Assembly (NCBI GenBank): GCA_018364635.1
Contig: JAGZLR010000064.1
Coordinates: 1-9,204, forward strand
Direction of reading: 5' to 3'
Source of the DNA: Clostridiales bacterium
Lineage (GTDB): Bacteria; Bacillota; Clostridia; Lachnospirales; Anaerotignaceae
Length of the DNA stretch: 9,204 nt
Program-made: the position numbers and the translations under genes
The notes under the pieces: model-generated
What the model was told of the DNA's origin: nothing
Database searches by the model: none
What the model saw: only the letters and a program-made list of their open reading frames with translations
In this document: positions 1 to 6,056 of the stretch, one piece after another
How positions within the stretch are numbered: the stretch's first letter is position 1
Layout: every line of letters starts with the position of its first letter

Positions 1-73
1 CACTTTCCCCACAGCCTGCAAGCGATAACGTAAGAAGCGCAGAAGCTAATAAAATTGTTGCCTTTCTTTTCAT
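1..73 (-). CDS. Lipoprotein, N-terminal fragment (truncated by window edge)
   Basis: Only the first 24 codons are present, read leftward from the ATG at 71-73. They encode a typical lipoprotein signal peptide: a basic start (MKRK), a hydrophobic core (ATILLASALLTLSLAG) and a lipobox LAGC with the modifiable cysteine at residue 21. The mature part is only CGES before the window ends. A strong ribosome binding site (AAAGGAGGA on the minus strand, 81-89) fixes the start. The protein should be lipid-anchored on the outer face of the cytoplasmic membrane. In Clostridia such proteins next to a GntR/FCD regulator are often solute-binding components of ABC or TRAP transporters, but nothing visible here identifies the family. 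It starts 41 nt after the GntR-family gene with no terminator between, so it is probably co-transcribed with and possibly controlled by that regulator. Confidence 0.75.
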   Translation of the reverse strand, partial: MKRKATILLASALLTLSLAGCGES

Positions 74-114
74 AATAAGTTCCTCCTTTAAAATATAAAT
101 TAGTTATGGAAATG

Positions 115-804
115 TCAGCGATTCAATCGGATCATTTCCATAAAATCAAATAGATGCCGATACATTTCGTTCTGAGCTTTAATTGCATCTTGCGCTGCGA
201 TTGCTTCTAGTATTTCTGGGTGATAATATGTAGCAAAGCGTACACCTAATTTTTCTATAATCCTTAAATGCAGGTCATAAGTTGACTTAAAGACCATAGA
301 TAAGGACTCCCCATAAAATTGGTTTCCAGACATATCCGCAATTCTTTTATGAAACCTCATATCATATTCCCAGCTTTTTTCGATATTGGCATTGTTATCG
401 GCTTCTTTCATCTTGCGAAGATTTTCACGAATGAATTGAACATCATCTTCTGATCTGTTCTTTGCTGCCCAATATGCGGCATCCTTTTCTATTGTTATAC
501 GGAACTGCATTACTTTTTCAATATCTGCACAATCCTCTAAAGTAAAAATGCTTTGTGAGGAGTCCCCTGTTTCTTTCCTCACGAAGGTTCCTTTTCCCTG
601 TATACTCTCTAACTTTCCATAAGCAATAAATTGTCGAATGGCAACATGTACACTTGCTCTGCTGACACCAAGTTTTCGCGCCATTTGCGGCTCCGACTCG
701 ATTTTATCTCCCTCTTTCCATTTTCCTGAATTGATATTATCTCGTATATATCTTGCAATCTCTTCTGTTACATTAGTTCGAACGATTTTATCTTCAGTTG
801 ACAT
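115..804 (-). CDS. GntR-family transcriptional regulator, FCD (FadR-type) subfamily
   Basis: A cytoplasmic DNA-binding regulator of 229 aa. An N-terminal winged helix-turn-helix (about residues 10-78) contains the GntR signature: SEPQMARKLGVSRASVHVAI, then the wing GKLESIQGKGTFV. A C-terminal all-helical FCD effector domain (about 88-226) follows. In FCD domains an Asp and three His bind a metal that helps hold a carboxylate ligand; these are visible as D148 and H152 (DMRFH), H195 (YYHPEI) and H217 (YRHL), with family-like spacing, so the effector is probably a small organic acid or sugar acid (inference). Start: an upstream in-frame GTG at 813 would lie one base after the only Shine-Dalgarno-like motif (GGGAG), whereas the ATG at 804 has it 10 nt upstream, so I prefer 804. 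The gene has its own promoter and a dyad operator immediately upstream, which suggests autoregulation. It is followed by the lipoprotein gene and preceded, beyond a terminator, by lrgAB. Confidence 0.93.
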   Translation of the reverse strand: MSTEDKIVRTNVTEEIARYIRDNINSGKWKEGDKIESEPQMARKLGVSRASVHVAIRQFIAYGKLESIQGKGTFVRKETGDSSQSIFTLEDCADIEKVMQFRITIEKDAAYWAAKNRSEDDVQFIRENLRKMKEADNNANIEKSWEYDMRFHKRIADMSGNQFYGESLSMVFKSTYDLHLRIIEKLGVRFATYYHPEILEAIAAQDAIKAQNEMYRHLFDFMEMIRLNR

Positions 805-816
805 TAAAATCACGCT

Positions 817-846
817 CCCAACTTGTTAGTTGTCTTACAAGTTGGG
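817..846. promoter_or_regulatory. Dyad operator in front of the GntR/FCD gene
   Basis: A perfect inverted repeat, CCCAACTTGT - 10 nt - ACAAGTTGGG (817-826 and 837-846), lies between the regulator's -10 region and its ribosome binding site. Inside it, TTGTCTTACAA (830-840) matches the TNGTNNNACNA half-dyad pattern recognised by FadR/FCD-type GntR proteins. A protein bound here would cover the transcription start and block the gene. Autoregulation is the simplest reading; binding itself is inferred. Confidence 0.7.
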
Positions 847-873
847 AATACAATAAAATCCTCTTTCTGTCAA
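845..873 (-). promoter_or_regulatory. Sigma-A promoter of the GntR/FCD gene
   Basis: On the minus strand a perfect -35 box TTGACA (868-873) is followed after 17 nt by a weak -10 TATTCC (845-850). The -10 overlaps the edge of the dyad operator at 817-846, as expected of a repressible promoter. The poor -10 makes the exact start site uncertain. Confidence 0.55.
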
Positions 874-881
874 GAGGATTT
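856..881. repeat. Perfect inverted repeat around the -35 box
   Basis: AAATCCTCTT - 6 nt - AAGAGGATTT (856-865 and 872-881) is a perfect 10-bp dyad with the TTGACA -35 box of the GntR gene in its loop and right arm. It is distinct in sequence from the dyad at 817-846. It may be a second operator, or a weak hairpin in the leader or trailer RNA. There is no long T-run after it on either strand, so a strong intrinsic terminator is less likely. Confidence 0.6.
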
Positions 882-896
882 CTTCAAAATTTAACA

Positions 897-927
897 TATA
901 AAAACCCTCTGGCAAATCAGAGGGTTT
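897..927 (-). terminator. Intrinsic terminator of lrgAB
   Basis: Just past the lrgB stop codon on the minus strand, AAACCCTCTG pairs perfectly with CAGAGGGTTT (918-927 and 902-911) across a 6-nt loop and is followed by a T-rich tail (TTTTTATA). It separates lrgAB from the downstream GntR gene, which has its own promoter. Confidence 0.88.
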
Positions 928-930
928 AGT

Positions 931-1623
931 TTATAAAAAATTGGCAAAAAATGATGCTGCAATTACTGTCATCAACCCTGCAACAACAATGGATAGACCG
1001 CTCATAGCCCCTTCAATCTCCCCCATTTCCATCGCTTTTGCAGTTCCTACCGCATGGGCAGATGTTCCAATTGCGATACCTTTGGCAATCGGTTCTGTAA
1101 CATGGCACATTTTTAGGATAAACTCTGCCATCATATTCCCCAAAATACCTGTCACAATGATAGAAACCACAGTAATTGTCACAATTCCTCCTAATTCCTC
1201 AGAAATTCCCATACCAATCGCTGTTGTCAAAGATTTTGGGAGAAGCGTGATATACTGTTCATGGGTTAAACCAAAAAGAACTGAGAGTGTTAAAATTGAT
1301 CCTAAACTAGCGATCACACCTGAAGCAATTCCTATTAATATGGCTTTTAAGTTATTTTTTAGCAAAGTCATTTGATCATACAAAGGTACTGCCAAGCATA
1401 CGGTTGCTGGTGTAAGAAAATAACTCAAATATTTAGCTCCTGAATTAAAACTTTCATAATCAACACGAAAGATAAATAGGAAAGCAAATATAATGAGAGA
1501 AGCAATAATCAGCGGATTAAAAATTGCCAATTTCAATTTCTTTTTTACTTCTATTCCAATTGCATAGCTTACAATACAAATAGCTACGCCAAAAAAAGTA
1601 GAATTACAAATAGCTTCTTTCAT
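931..1623 (-). CDS. lrgB: LrgB/CidB/YohK-family membrane protein
   Basis: A 230-aa integral membrane protein of the LrgB family. Hydrophobic segments alternate along the whole length. Family-typical blocks are visible: FLTPATVCLAVPLY (about 90-103), LLPKSLTTAIGMGISEELGG (about 127-146), and GIAIGTSAHAVGTAKAMEMG (about 185-204) followed by EIEGAMSGLSI. The LrgB family was first described as opposing holin-like CidA in control of murein hydrolase export. Bacillus PftAB, Streptococcus mutans LrgAB and the plant plastid homologue PLGG1 are instead linked to transport of pyruvate or glycolate/glycerate. Start: the ATG at 1621-1623 overlaps the lrgA stop as ATGA and has GAGGAGG 8 nt upstream; an in-frame GTG further upstream lies inside lrgA and would add residues foreign to the family. 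Translation is probably coupled to lrgA. No LytS/LytR genes are present in this window. Confidence 0.93.
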   Translation of the reverse strand: MKEAICNSTFFGVAICIVSYAIGIEVKKKLKLAIFNPLIIASLIIFAFLFIFRVDYESFNSGAKYLSYFLTPATVCLAVPLYDQMTLLKNNLKAILIGIASGVIASLGSILTLSVLFGLTHEQYITLLPKSLTTAIGMGISEELGGIVTITVVSIIVTGILGNMMAEFILKMCHVTEPIAKGIAIGTSAHAVGTAKAMEMGEIEGAMSGLSIVVAGLMTVIAASFFANFL

Positions 1624-1979
1624 CTCTTTCGCCTCCTCTCCCAAAAAATAATTTGCTGTGTCACCTGACCAGTAACACCCATAACAAAAATTAAAGAAAG
1701 TATCGTAATAGCGATCACAGGGATCAAAAATGGCTGTAAGTCTTCCCACGCTGTCATCAGCCCTAAAATTGCTGGCAAAAACATCATTGGCATAATCTCA
1801 ATTAAATATATAGCTGTTTCTTTTACCTGCTCTGGACGAATTAGTTTTACCTGTAACGCCAACAGCATAAGGACCAGTCCATAAATACTGGCTGGAATTG
1901 GTAGTGGCAGTATAAAATTCAAAAACTCTCCTATAAAGGATACTGACAGTATAATTCCTAATTGTTTTACAAATTTCAT
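1620..1979 (-). CDS. lrgA: LrgA/CidA-family holin-like membrane protein
   Basis: A small membrane protein of 119 aa with four predicted hydrophobic helices (about 6-24, 28-46, 60-78 and 85-104) and a basic C-terminus (ERRRKR). It carries the CidA/LrgA signatures LPLPIPASIYGLVLMLLAL near residues 25-43 and MPMMFLPAILGLM near 62-74. The family is the partner of LrgB, either modulating autolysis as an antiholin-like protein or forming a two-component transporter for pyruvate-like acids; sequence alone does not decide which. Start: the ATG at 1979 has AGGAGG 7 nt upstream (1987-1992). The longer open frame would start at a TTG that is itself part of the -35 box, so the promoter rules it out. The stop overlaps the lrgB start by ATGA, which indicates coupled translation and a joint complex. 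Confidence 0.93.
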   Translation of the reverse strand: MKFVKQLGIILSVSFIGEFLNFILPLPIPASIYGLVLMLLALQVKLIRPEQVKETAIYLIEIMPMMFLPAILGLMTAWEDLQPFLIPVIAITILSLIFVMGVTGQVTQQIIFWERRRKR

Positions 1980-2013
1980 TGTTTTTCCTCCTGTAATAAC
2001 TGTAACTGTGAGA

Positions 2014-2042
2014 ATTTTAACCCTCCCACCTCTCTTTGTCAA
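2014..2042 (-). promoter_or_regulatory. Sigma-A promoter of lrgAB
   Basis: On the minus strand a perfect -35 TTGACA (2037-2042) is separated by 17 nt from a near-consensus -10 TAAAAT (2014-2019). The spacer is unusually G-rich (AAGAGAGGTGGGAGGGT), and upstream DNA is AT-rich like an UP element. Transcription should begin near 2007, giving a leader of about 28 nt before the lrgA ATG. Confidence 0.85.
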
Positions 2043-2114
2043 ATAGTATTTTATTTTTCTTCCCTAAAACAATAAAATTTGAAGTAGTCATCAGTGCATT
2101 TTCATTGGCTCCCT

Positions 2115-2152
2115 AAAAAAATGGAGTATAGAAAACTATACTCCATTTTTTT
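2115..2152. terminator. Intrinsic terminator of the M16C peptidase gene (symmetrical)
   Basis: A perfect 17-bp stem (2115-2131 with 2136-2152) closes a 4-nt AAAA loop (TTTT on the minus strand). The central stem is TGGAGTATAG/CTATACTCCA, flanked by A-runs and T-runs on both sides, so it can work in both directions. It abuts the peptidase stop codon. On the minus strand it insulates lrgAB from the peptidase gene. Confidence 0.92.
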
Positions 2153-5046
2153 CATAACAATTCTACTTTGTCAAAAAAAGCATTTTCTTTTTCTATAGCC
2201 TCTTTATTCCCAATGGTAACATCGTAAGCAGTTAAAAAAACTGACAAAAAGAATTGTTGATATTTCTTTATTTCTTCAACCGAAACTGATAAAATCTCAT
2301 CTCTTTCCTTCTGCAGCAATTCAGTTGTTACTCCTAATAAATAATAATGAAATACCTGTTCTGCTGATTCGGATTTTGATAATGGACGATCTAATGATCC
2401 AATAACACCAATGATATATTTCAGCATGGTATATTCGTCTGCCTGAAATTTTTCTAAAAACTTTACTGTCTGTTCATATACTTGATATGTCTTTTCTATC
2501 GCTGGATCGCGATAAGAATAAAAATAACAAGACCCACTGCGGCCAATGCTGAACCCTGATCCGTAAGCTCCTCCTAATACACGAACCTGATTCCAAAGAT
2601 ATTCTCGATTTACAATAGCTTTCATAACCTGCATTGCGCCTTTATATTCCCAACCAAAATCTCTAAAATCAGAAGCAGCTATATTGTACTGTACTTTGCT
2701 TGTAGTCTGTATTCCCTCCTTATTAGATTTCAGCTGGAAGAATACTGGTCTCTTTTCAACTGGCTCAAATAAATTTTGCTTCAGTTGTGTACAACATTTT
2801 TCAAAAGCATTTCGTGTACTTTCTTCACAATATACAAATGATTGAAACATATTTTTCGCAAAAATACTTTTCGCAGTTATCCGAATTTTACTGATAATTT
2901 CCTCTTTTTTACCCTTATAATCCTTCTCCAACTGATCAAGAAAACGATAAAAAGATATTCCTCTCATTTCTTCACGATATGCCATTGACTCTTTTTTGAA
3001 CGATAGCGCTCGATAAGCACCATAAATATGGCCATTTCTCAAAATGCTTTGTTCTTCCTGCACTAGCACCTGGCGGATTGTTTCTAATATTCTATCTTCA
3101 TATTTGCTATGCAAAATAATTTCTTCAATAAGATCGAATGCCTTTTCTATATTTTTCTCTAACACACGACAATCTACAACAATCGCAGGTAGATATCCTT
3201 GTTTCTTCTGGTAAACAGTAGCTTCAAAACTAATATTACCTGTAACCATATCTATAAGAGCCGGAATTTGACGATAATTATACCGTTCTGTACTCACCTG
3301 ACCGAGGAGAATTCCAATCAAACCTGCATAAGATAATAATTCCCGCGGAAGTGCTGAAGTGTCAAATAATAATCGAAAATACACAATTCCATTGGTTTTG
3401 GCCGTTGACTCAACAACAGTAGATCCATTTATTTTTTTTGGTGTTATTTTTATTTCTTTTGCATATTTAGGGAGGTCAGACTTAGATAGCATCGGAATTT
3501 TTTTTAAATCTTCTTCTCTTTCTTCCGTCTGTTGAAACTCTTTTAAATGTTTTGTCTGTTCGACAATTTCTCTTAGTTGAGAAGGAGATAACTCTCTTTT
3601 TTTTGCTGCAAGAGCTTCCTGAGACTCTTTTTCCATTTTTTGCTGTTTTCCTTCTTCAGAAAACATAGCAGTTAAAGTATATTTGTCATTATTTAAAAAT
3701 ACAAGTTGTATTAACTTTTCAAAATAGCCATATTCTGCCTCTTTTCGAATCTCTTCAAATGCTTCCCATAGCCTCATTCTATCACAAGGATCCTTTCCAT
3801 GAATCCACGACAATAACGATATCAGCCCATAATATAACCCCTTTGGTTTATAGCCAAAATCCTCTTCTCTCAACGAAAACTCAAATACATGAAACGCCCC
3901 TGAGACTAGTGACTGATCGAACCCTTTTTCTACTATTGTCTTTAAGGTTTTCTTTACAATCTCTACAAATTTTTCTCTTTCCTCTTCTTTTGCACTTTTC
4001 ACAACAAAGCTAAACACTGGTTCCATCATACTTTCATCAAACCAACCTTCAGCATCTTTTCCAATTCCAGCCCCACCCAGCTCTTGTTTTAAAGGTGAAC
4101 TATTAGTCCCCAATAAAAGATAAGAAAGAATTTTCATAGACAGACATAATTTCGTATCGTCAGAACTGCCGACGACATAATTTAAAGCAAAATAACTATC
4201 TCTTTCTGTCTTTTTTGTTACAGAGTAGGTATCATTTACTATTTGATTTGCTATTTTTGTCACTGGAAGTATTTCTAGATCTCTCTGTTGTTTCATATAC
4301 TTTGATAAATATTCCTGATCTATATAAGTTAAATAGCTTTCTATATTCAATTTTCCATAAAGATACAAATAACAATTAGAAGGATGATAATAATACTCAT
4401 AAAAATCACAAAAACTTTGGTAAGTAAGGTTAGGAATCTCTACAGGATCTCCACCGGATTCATATCCATAGGCGGTATCTCCAAAAATACTTTTATTGAT
4501 CAGATTGGCCAACTGTCTTTCTGGAGAAGAAAGTGCCCCACACATCTCGTTATAGACAACCCCTGTCACTTTTAATGGGTAATCTATCTGCTCCAGTTCA
4601 TAGTGCCACCCCTCCTGCATGAAAATCTCTTTTCTTTTTTTGATTAATGGATCAAAAACCGCATCCAAATATACCTTTACCAAATTAGAAAAATCTTTTT
4701 CACTTGTACTTGCCACAGGGTACACTGTTTTATCTGCATAAGTAAGAGCATTTAAGTAAGTGTTAATCGATCCTTTTGCCAATTCATTAAACGGATCTTT
4801 CACTGGATATTTTTCTGATCCACATAAAACAGAATGTTCCATAATATGTGCTGTCCCACAACTATTTTTCGGTGGTGTTTTAAAAGCGGCATAAAAAACC
4901 TTATTTTCATCTTCGTTTTCTAAATATAATAATCGTGCTCCACTTTTTTCATGAATGAAAAGATAGCCTGTTGATGATATATCTTCTACTTTAGAAATTT
5001 TTTCTACGAGAAATCCTGATATTCTTTTTCCAACTTTAATCTCCAT
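2152..5046 (-). CDS. M16C-family zinc metallopeptidase (PreP/insulinase-like)
   Basis: A 964-aa clamshell peptidase of the pitrilysin/insulinase superfamily, subfamily M16C, whose members (PreP, yeast Cym1) are single chains of about 970 aa that degrade small unstructured peptides inside a closed chamber. The inverted zinc motif HxxEH is HIMEH at residues 67-71: H67 and H71 bind zinc, E70 is the catalytic base. The third ligand is E167 in VYNEMCGA. In the C-terminal half, R822 and Y828 (RVLGGAY) match the conserved Arg/Tyr pair that contacts substrate. A charged, coil-prone linker (about 465-530) joins the halves. There is no signal peptide, so it should act in the cytoplasm, probably recycling peptides. 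Start: the ATG at 5046 has AAGGG about 9 nt upstream; an in-frame TTG (5076) and ATG (5055) lack a properly spaced site. It is a single-gene unit, divergent from rubrerythrin, ending at a strong terminator. Confidence 0.93.
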   Translation of the reverse strand: MEIKVGKRISGFLVEKISKVEDISSTGYLFIHEKSGARLLYLENEDENKVFYAAFKTPPKNSCGTAHIMEHSVLCGSEKYPVKDPFNELAKGSINTYLNALTYADKTVYPVASTSEKDFSNLVKVYLDAVFDPLIKKRKEIFMQEGWHYELEQIDYPLKVTGVVYNEMCGALSSPERQLANLINKSIFGDTAYGYESGGDPVEIPNLTYQSFCDFYEYYYHPSNCYLYLYGKLNIESYLTYIDQEYLSKYMKQQRDLEILPVTKIANQIVNDTYSVTKKTERDSYFALNYVVGSSDDTKLCLSMKILSYLLLGTNSSPLKQELGGAGIGKDAEGWFDESMMEPVFSFVVKSAKEEEREKFVEIVKKTLKTIVEKGFDQSLVSGAFHVFEFSLREEDFGYKPKGLYYGLISLLSWIHGKDPCDRMRLWEAFEEIRKEAEYGYFEKLIQLVFLNNDKYTLTAMFSEEGKQQKMEKESQEALAAKKRELSPSQLREIVEQTKHLKEFQQTEEREEDLKKIPMLSKSDLPKYAKEIKITPKKINGSTVVESTAKTNGIVYFRLLFDTSALPRELLSYAGLIGILLGQVSTERYNYRQIPALIDMVTGNISFEATVYQKKQGYLPAIVVDCRVLEKNIEKAFDLIEEIILHSKYEDRILETIRQVLVQEEQSILRNGHIYGAYRALSFKKESMAYREEMRGISFYRFLDQLEKDYKGKKEEIISKIRITAKSIFAKNMFQSFVYCEESTRNAFEKCCTQLKQNLFEPVEKRPVFFQLKSNKEGIQTTSKVQYNIAASDFRDFGWEYKGAMQVMKAIVNREYLWNQVRVLGGAYGSGFSIGRSGSCYFYSYRDPAIEKTYQVYEQTVKFLEKFQADEYTMLKYIIGVIGSLDRPLSKSESAEQVFHYYLLGVTTELLQKERDEILSVSVEEIKKYQQFFLSVFLTAYDVTIGNKEAIEKENAFFDKVELL

Positions 5047-5079
5047 TAAAAACATCCCTTCTACAATTATATCCAAATC

Positions 5080-5108
5080 AGTATAACATATTTTTTACAA
5101 TATTTTAA
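5080..5108 (-). promoter_or_regulatory. Candidate promoter of the M16C peptidase gene
   Basis: The best match on the minus strand is TTAAAA (5103-5108), 17 nt, TATACT (5080-5085), giving a leader of roughly 27 nt. A TATAAT at 5066-5071 lies too close to the ribosome binding site and has no good -35. The promoter is weak compared with the divergent rubrerythrin promoter. Confidence 0.4.
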
Positions 5109-5129
5109 TTATGATTTCCAAAAAACATA

Positions 5130-5158
5130 TTGACAAACAGGAAATTGTTATTTATAAT
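5130..5158 (+). promoter_or_regulatory. Consensus sigma-A promoter of rubrerythrin
   Basis: TTGACA (5130-5135), a 17-nt spacer and TATAAT (5153-5158) match the consensus at all twelve positions with optimal spacing. Unrepressed, this should be a very strong promoter. The leader is about 42 nt. Confidence 0.92.
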
Positions 5159-5166
5159 AATTCTTA
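5152..5166. promoter_or_regulatory. PerR-like box over the rubrerythrin -10
   Basis: TTATAATAATTCTTA matches the 15-bp PerR consensus TTATAATNATTATAA at 12 of the 14 defined positions and lies directly on the -10 element and start site. PerR is the peroxide-sensing Fur-family repressor of Firmicutes, and clostridial reverse rubrerythrins are known PerR targets. Because the left half is also the TATAAT box, some of the match is forced; the right half (ATTCTTA) carries the independent evidence. Confidence 0.6.
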
Positions 5167-5206
5167 GTTAACAACCAATTTAAATAATCACAAGGGGGAA
5201 CTTAAT

Positions 5207-5752
5207 ATGAAAAAATTTAGATGTACAGTTTGCGGTTATATTTATGAAGGAGAGGCAGCTCCAGAGAAATGTCCACAGTGTGGGGTTCCTGCTTCTAAAT
5301 TTGAAGAAATCACAGATGGTAAACTTGATTGGGCCGCAGAACATGTTTTAGGCGTAGCTCAGGGTTGCAGCAAAGAAATTATGGATGGATTACAGGCTAA
5401 CTTTACAGGAGAATGTACAGAAGTTGGTATGTATTTAGCTATGGCAAGAGTTGCTCATAGAGAAGGTTATCCAGAAATTGGTCTTTACTATGAAAAAGCA
5501 GCTTATGAAGAAGCTGAACATGCAGCAAAATTTGCTGAATTAATTGGTGAAGTACTGACAGATTCTACTAAGAAAAATCTTGAAATGCGTATTGCTGCTG
5601 AAAATGGTGCTACAGCTGGTAAATTTGAAATTGCTAAAGCAGCGAAAGCAGCTGGTCTTGATGCAATTCATGACACAGTTCATGAAATGGCTAGAGATGA
5701 AGCTCGTCACGGTAAAGCATTTGAAGGTCTTTACAACAGATATTTCAAATAA
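5207..5752 (+). CDS. rbr: Reverse rubrerythrin (rubredoxin-ferritin-like peroxidase)
   Basis: A 181-aa cytoplasmic enzyme that reduces hydrogen peroxide (and, in clostridial relatives, oxygen) using NADH-derived electrons. The order of domains is reversed relative to classical rubrerythrin. The rubredoxin Fe(Cys)4 site comes first: C6 and C9 in CTVCG, C22 and C25 in CPQCG. A four-helix ferritin-like di-iron domain follows (about 40-178), with ExxH motifs E102-H105 (EAEH) and E165-H168 (EARH) and further likely acidic ligands in FTGECTE (E69/E72), at E132 and at E160. The start has AAGGGGG 8 nt upstream. A consensus promoter with a PerR-like box precedes it and an intrinsic terminator follows, so it is a single-gene unit. 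Repetitive use of a few codons (GCT, GAA, AAA) is consistent with high expression. yaaA and bcp downstream share the oxidative-stress theme. Confidence 0.96.
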   Translation: MKKFRCTVCGYIYEGEAAPEKCPQCGVPASKFEEITDGKLDWAAEHVLGVAQGCSKEIMDGLQANFTGECTEVGMYLAMARVAHREGYPEIGLYYEKAAYEEAEHAAKFAELIGEVLTDSTKKNLEMRIAAENGATAGKFEIAKAAKAAGLDAIHDTVHEMARDEARHGKAFEGLYNRYFK

Positions 5753-5770
5753 TATAGCTTAGACTCATTT

Positions 5771-5812
5771 GCCTCATGAAATAGGATTATCCCCTATTTC
5801 ATGAGGCTTTTT
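5771..5812 (+). terminator. Intrinsic terminator of rubrerythrin
   Basis: A perfect 15-bp stem, GCCTCATGAAATAGG (5771-5785) with its complement (5793-5807), a 7-nt loop and a TTTTT tail. It lies 18 nt past the stop codon and separates rbr from the purine operon. Confidence 0.95.
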
Positions 5813-5965
5813 ATCTTTACTCTTCTAACATACATTTCCCTGTCTTCTTTTTCTCCTAGCTAAAATCAGTATTTGTCCGTTAATCTTTTCCTCTGTCCCA
5901 TCTTCCCTGTTCTGTAAAACAGTTTCTAAAATTTCAACAGAAATTCCCGATTTTTCCCAAGATAC
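5813..5965. other. Intergenic stretch without a supported gene
   Basis: The rbr-purO gap is about 304 nt, with the terminator at its left end and the purO promoter at its right. The middle is pyrimidine-rich on the plus strand. I see no tRNA, no purine-riboswitch core and no convincing plus-strand gene. On the minus strand one frame stays open from 5971 to a stop at 5825-5827 (48 codons, ending ILARRKRRQGNVC) with a mixed hydrophilic/hydrophobic composition, but it has no start codon and no ribosome binding site. Confidence 0.5.
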
Positions 5966-5994
5966 TTGAAATTATATTAGAAATATTATAAGAT
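5966..5994 (+). promoter_or_regulatory. Candidate promoter of the purO-AICARFT operon
   Basis: TTGAAA (5966-5971), a 17-nt spacer and TAAGAT (5989-5994) give one mismatch in the -35 and one in the -10. The leader would be about 55 nt, AT-rich, ending in AGGAGG (6044-6049). No obvious PurR box or purine riboswitch lies around it. Confidence 0.6.
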
Positions 5995-6056
5995 TATTTC
6001 GTCAGATCAAACAATAAAACTTTAAATATCATTTTTAAAAATCAGGAGGTTCTCAA

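Noticed and set aside
638..829. 63-codon plus-strand open frame across the GntR gene and operator
   Set aside because: It is antisense to the well-supported winged-helix coding region and has no family features.
941..1375. 144-codon plus-strand open frame antisense to lrgB
   Set aside because: It lies wholly within lrgB, which has clear family motifs. The plus-strand translation has no recognisable domain and no ribosome binding site, so it is a shadow.
1624..1749. Possible 42-residue N-terminal extension of LrgB
   Set aside because: It would start at a GTG inside lrgA, read lrgA in another frame, and add Cys/Tyr-rich sequence foreign to the family. The ATGA overlap start with GAGGAGG is far better.
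1992..2010. Short direct repeat TAACTG/TAACTG in the lrgAB leader
   Set aside because: Two adjacent hexamers are easily produced by chance in AT-rich leaders, and no further copies or dyad symmetry support a regulatory site.
1980..2042. Possible 21-residue N-terminal extension of LrgA
   Set aside because: Its start would be the TTG of the TTGACA -35 box, upstream of the transcription start.
3759..4013. 84-codon plus-strand open frame within the peptidase gene
   Set aside because: It is antisense to the M16C coding sequence, low complexity in Leu/Ser, and has no ribosome binding site.
5047..5076. Possible 10-residue N-terminal extension of the M16C peptidase from a TTG
   Set aside because: No ribosome binding site precedes the TTG, while the ATG at 5046 has AAGGG at good spacing and begins at the family-typical N-terminus.
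5580..5762. 60-codon open frame in an alternative frame of rubrerythrin
   Set aside because: It overlaps the ferritin-like domain coding region in the same direction; its Lys/Leu/Val-rich translation comes from repetitive GCT/AAA codons.
5813..6056. Purine riboswitch or PurR-type control upstream of purO
   Set aside because: I looked for a three-way-junction purine aptamer core and for paired PurBox-like motifs and found neither.
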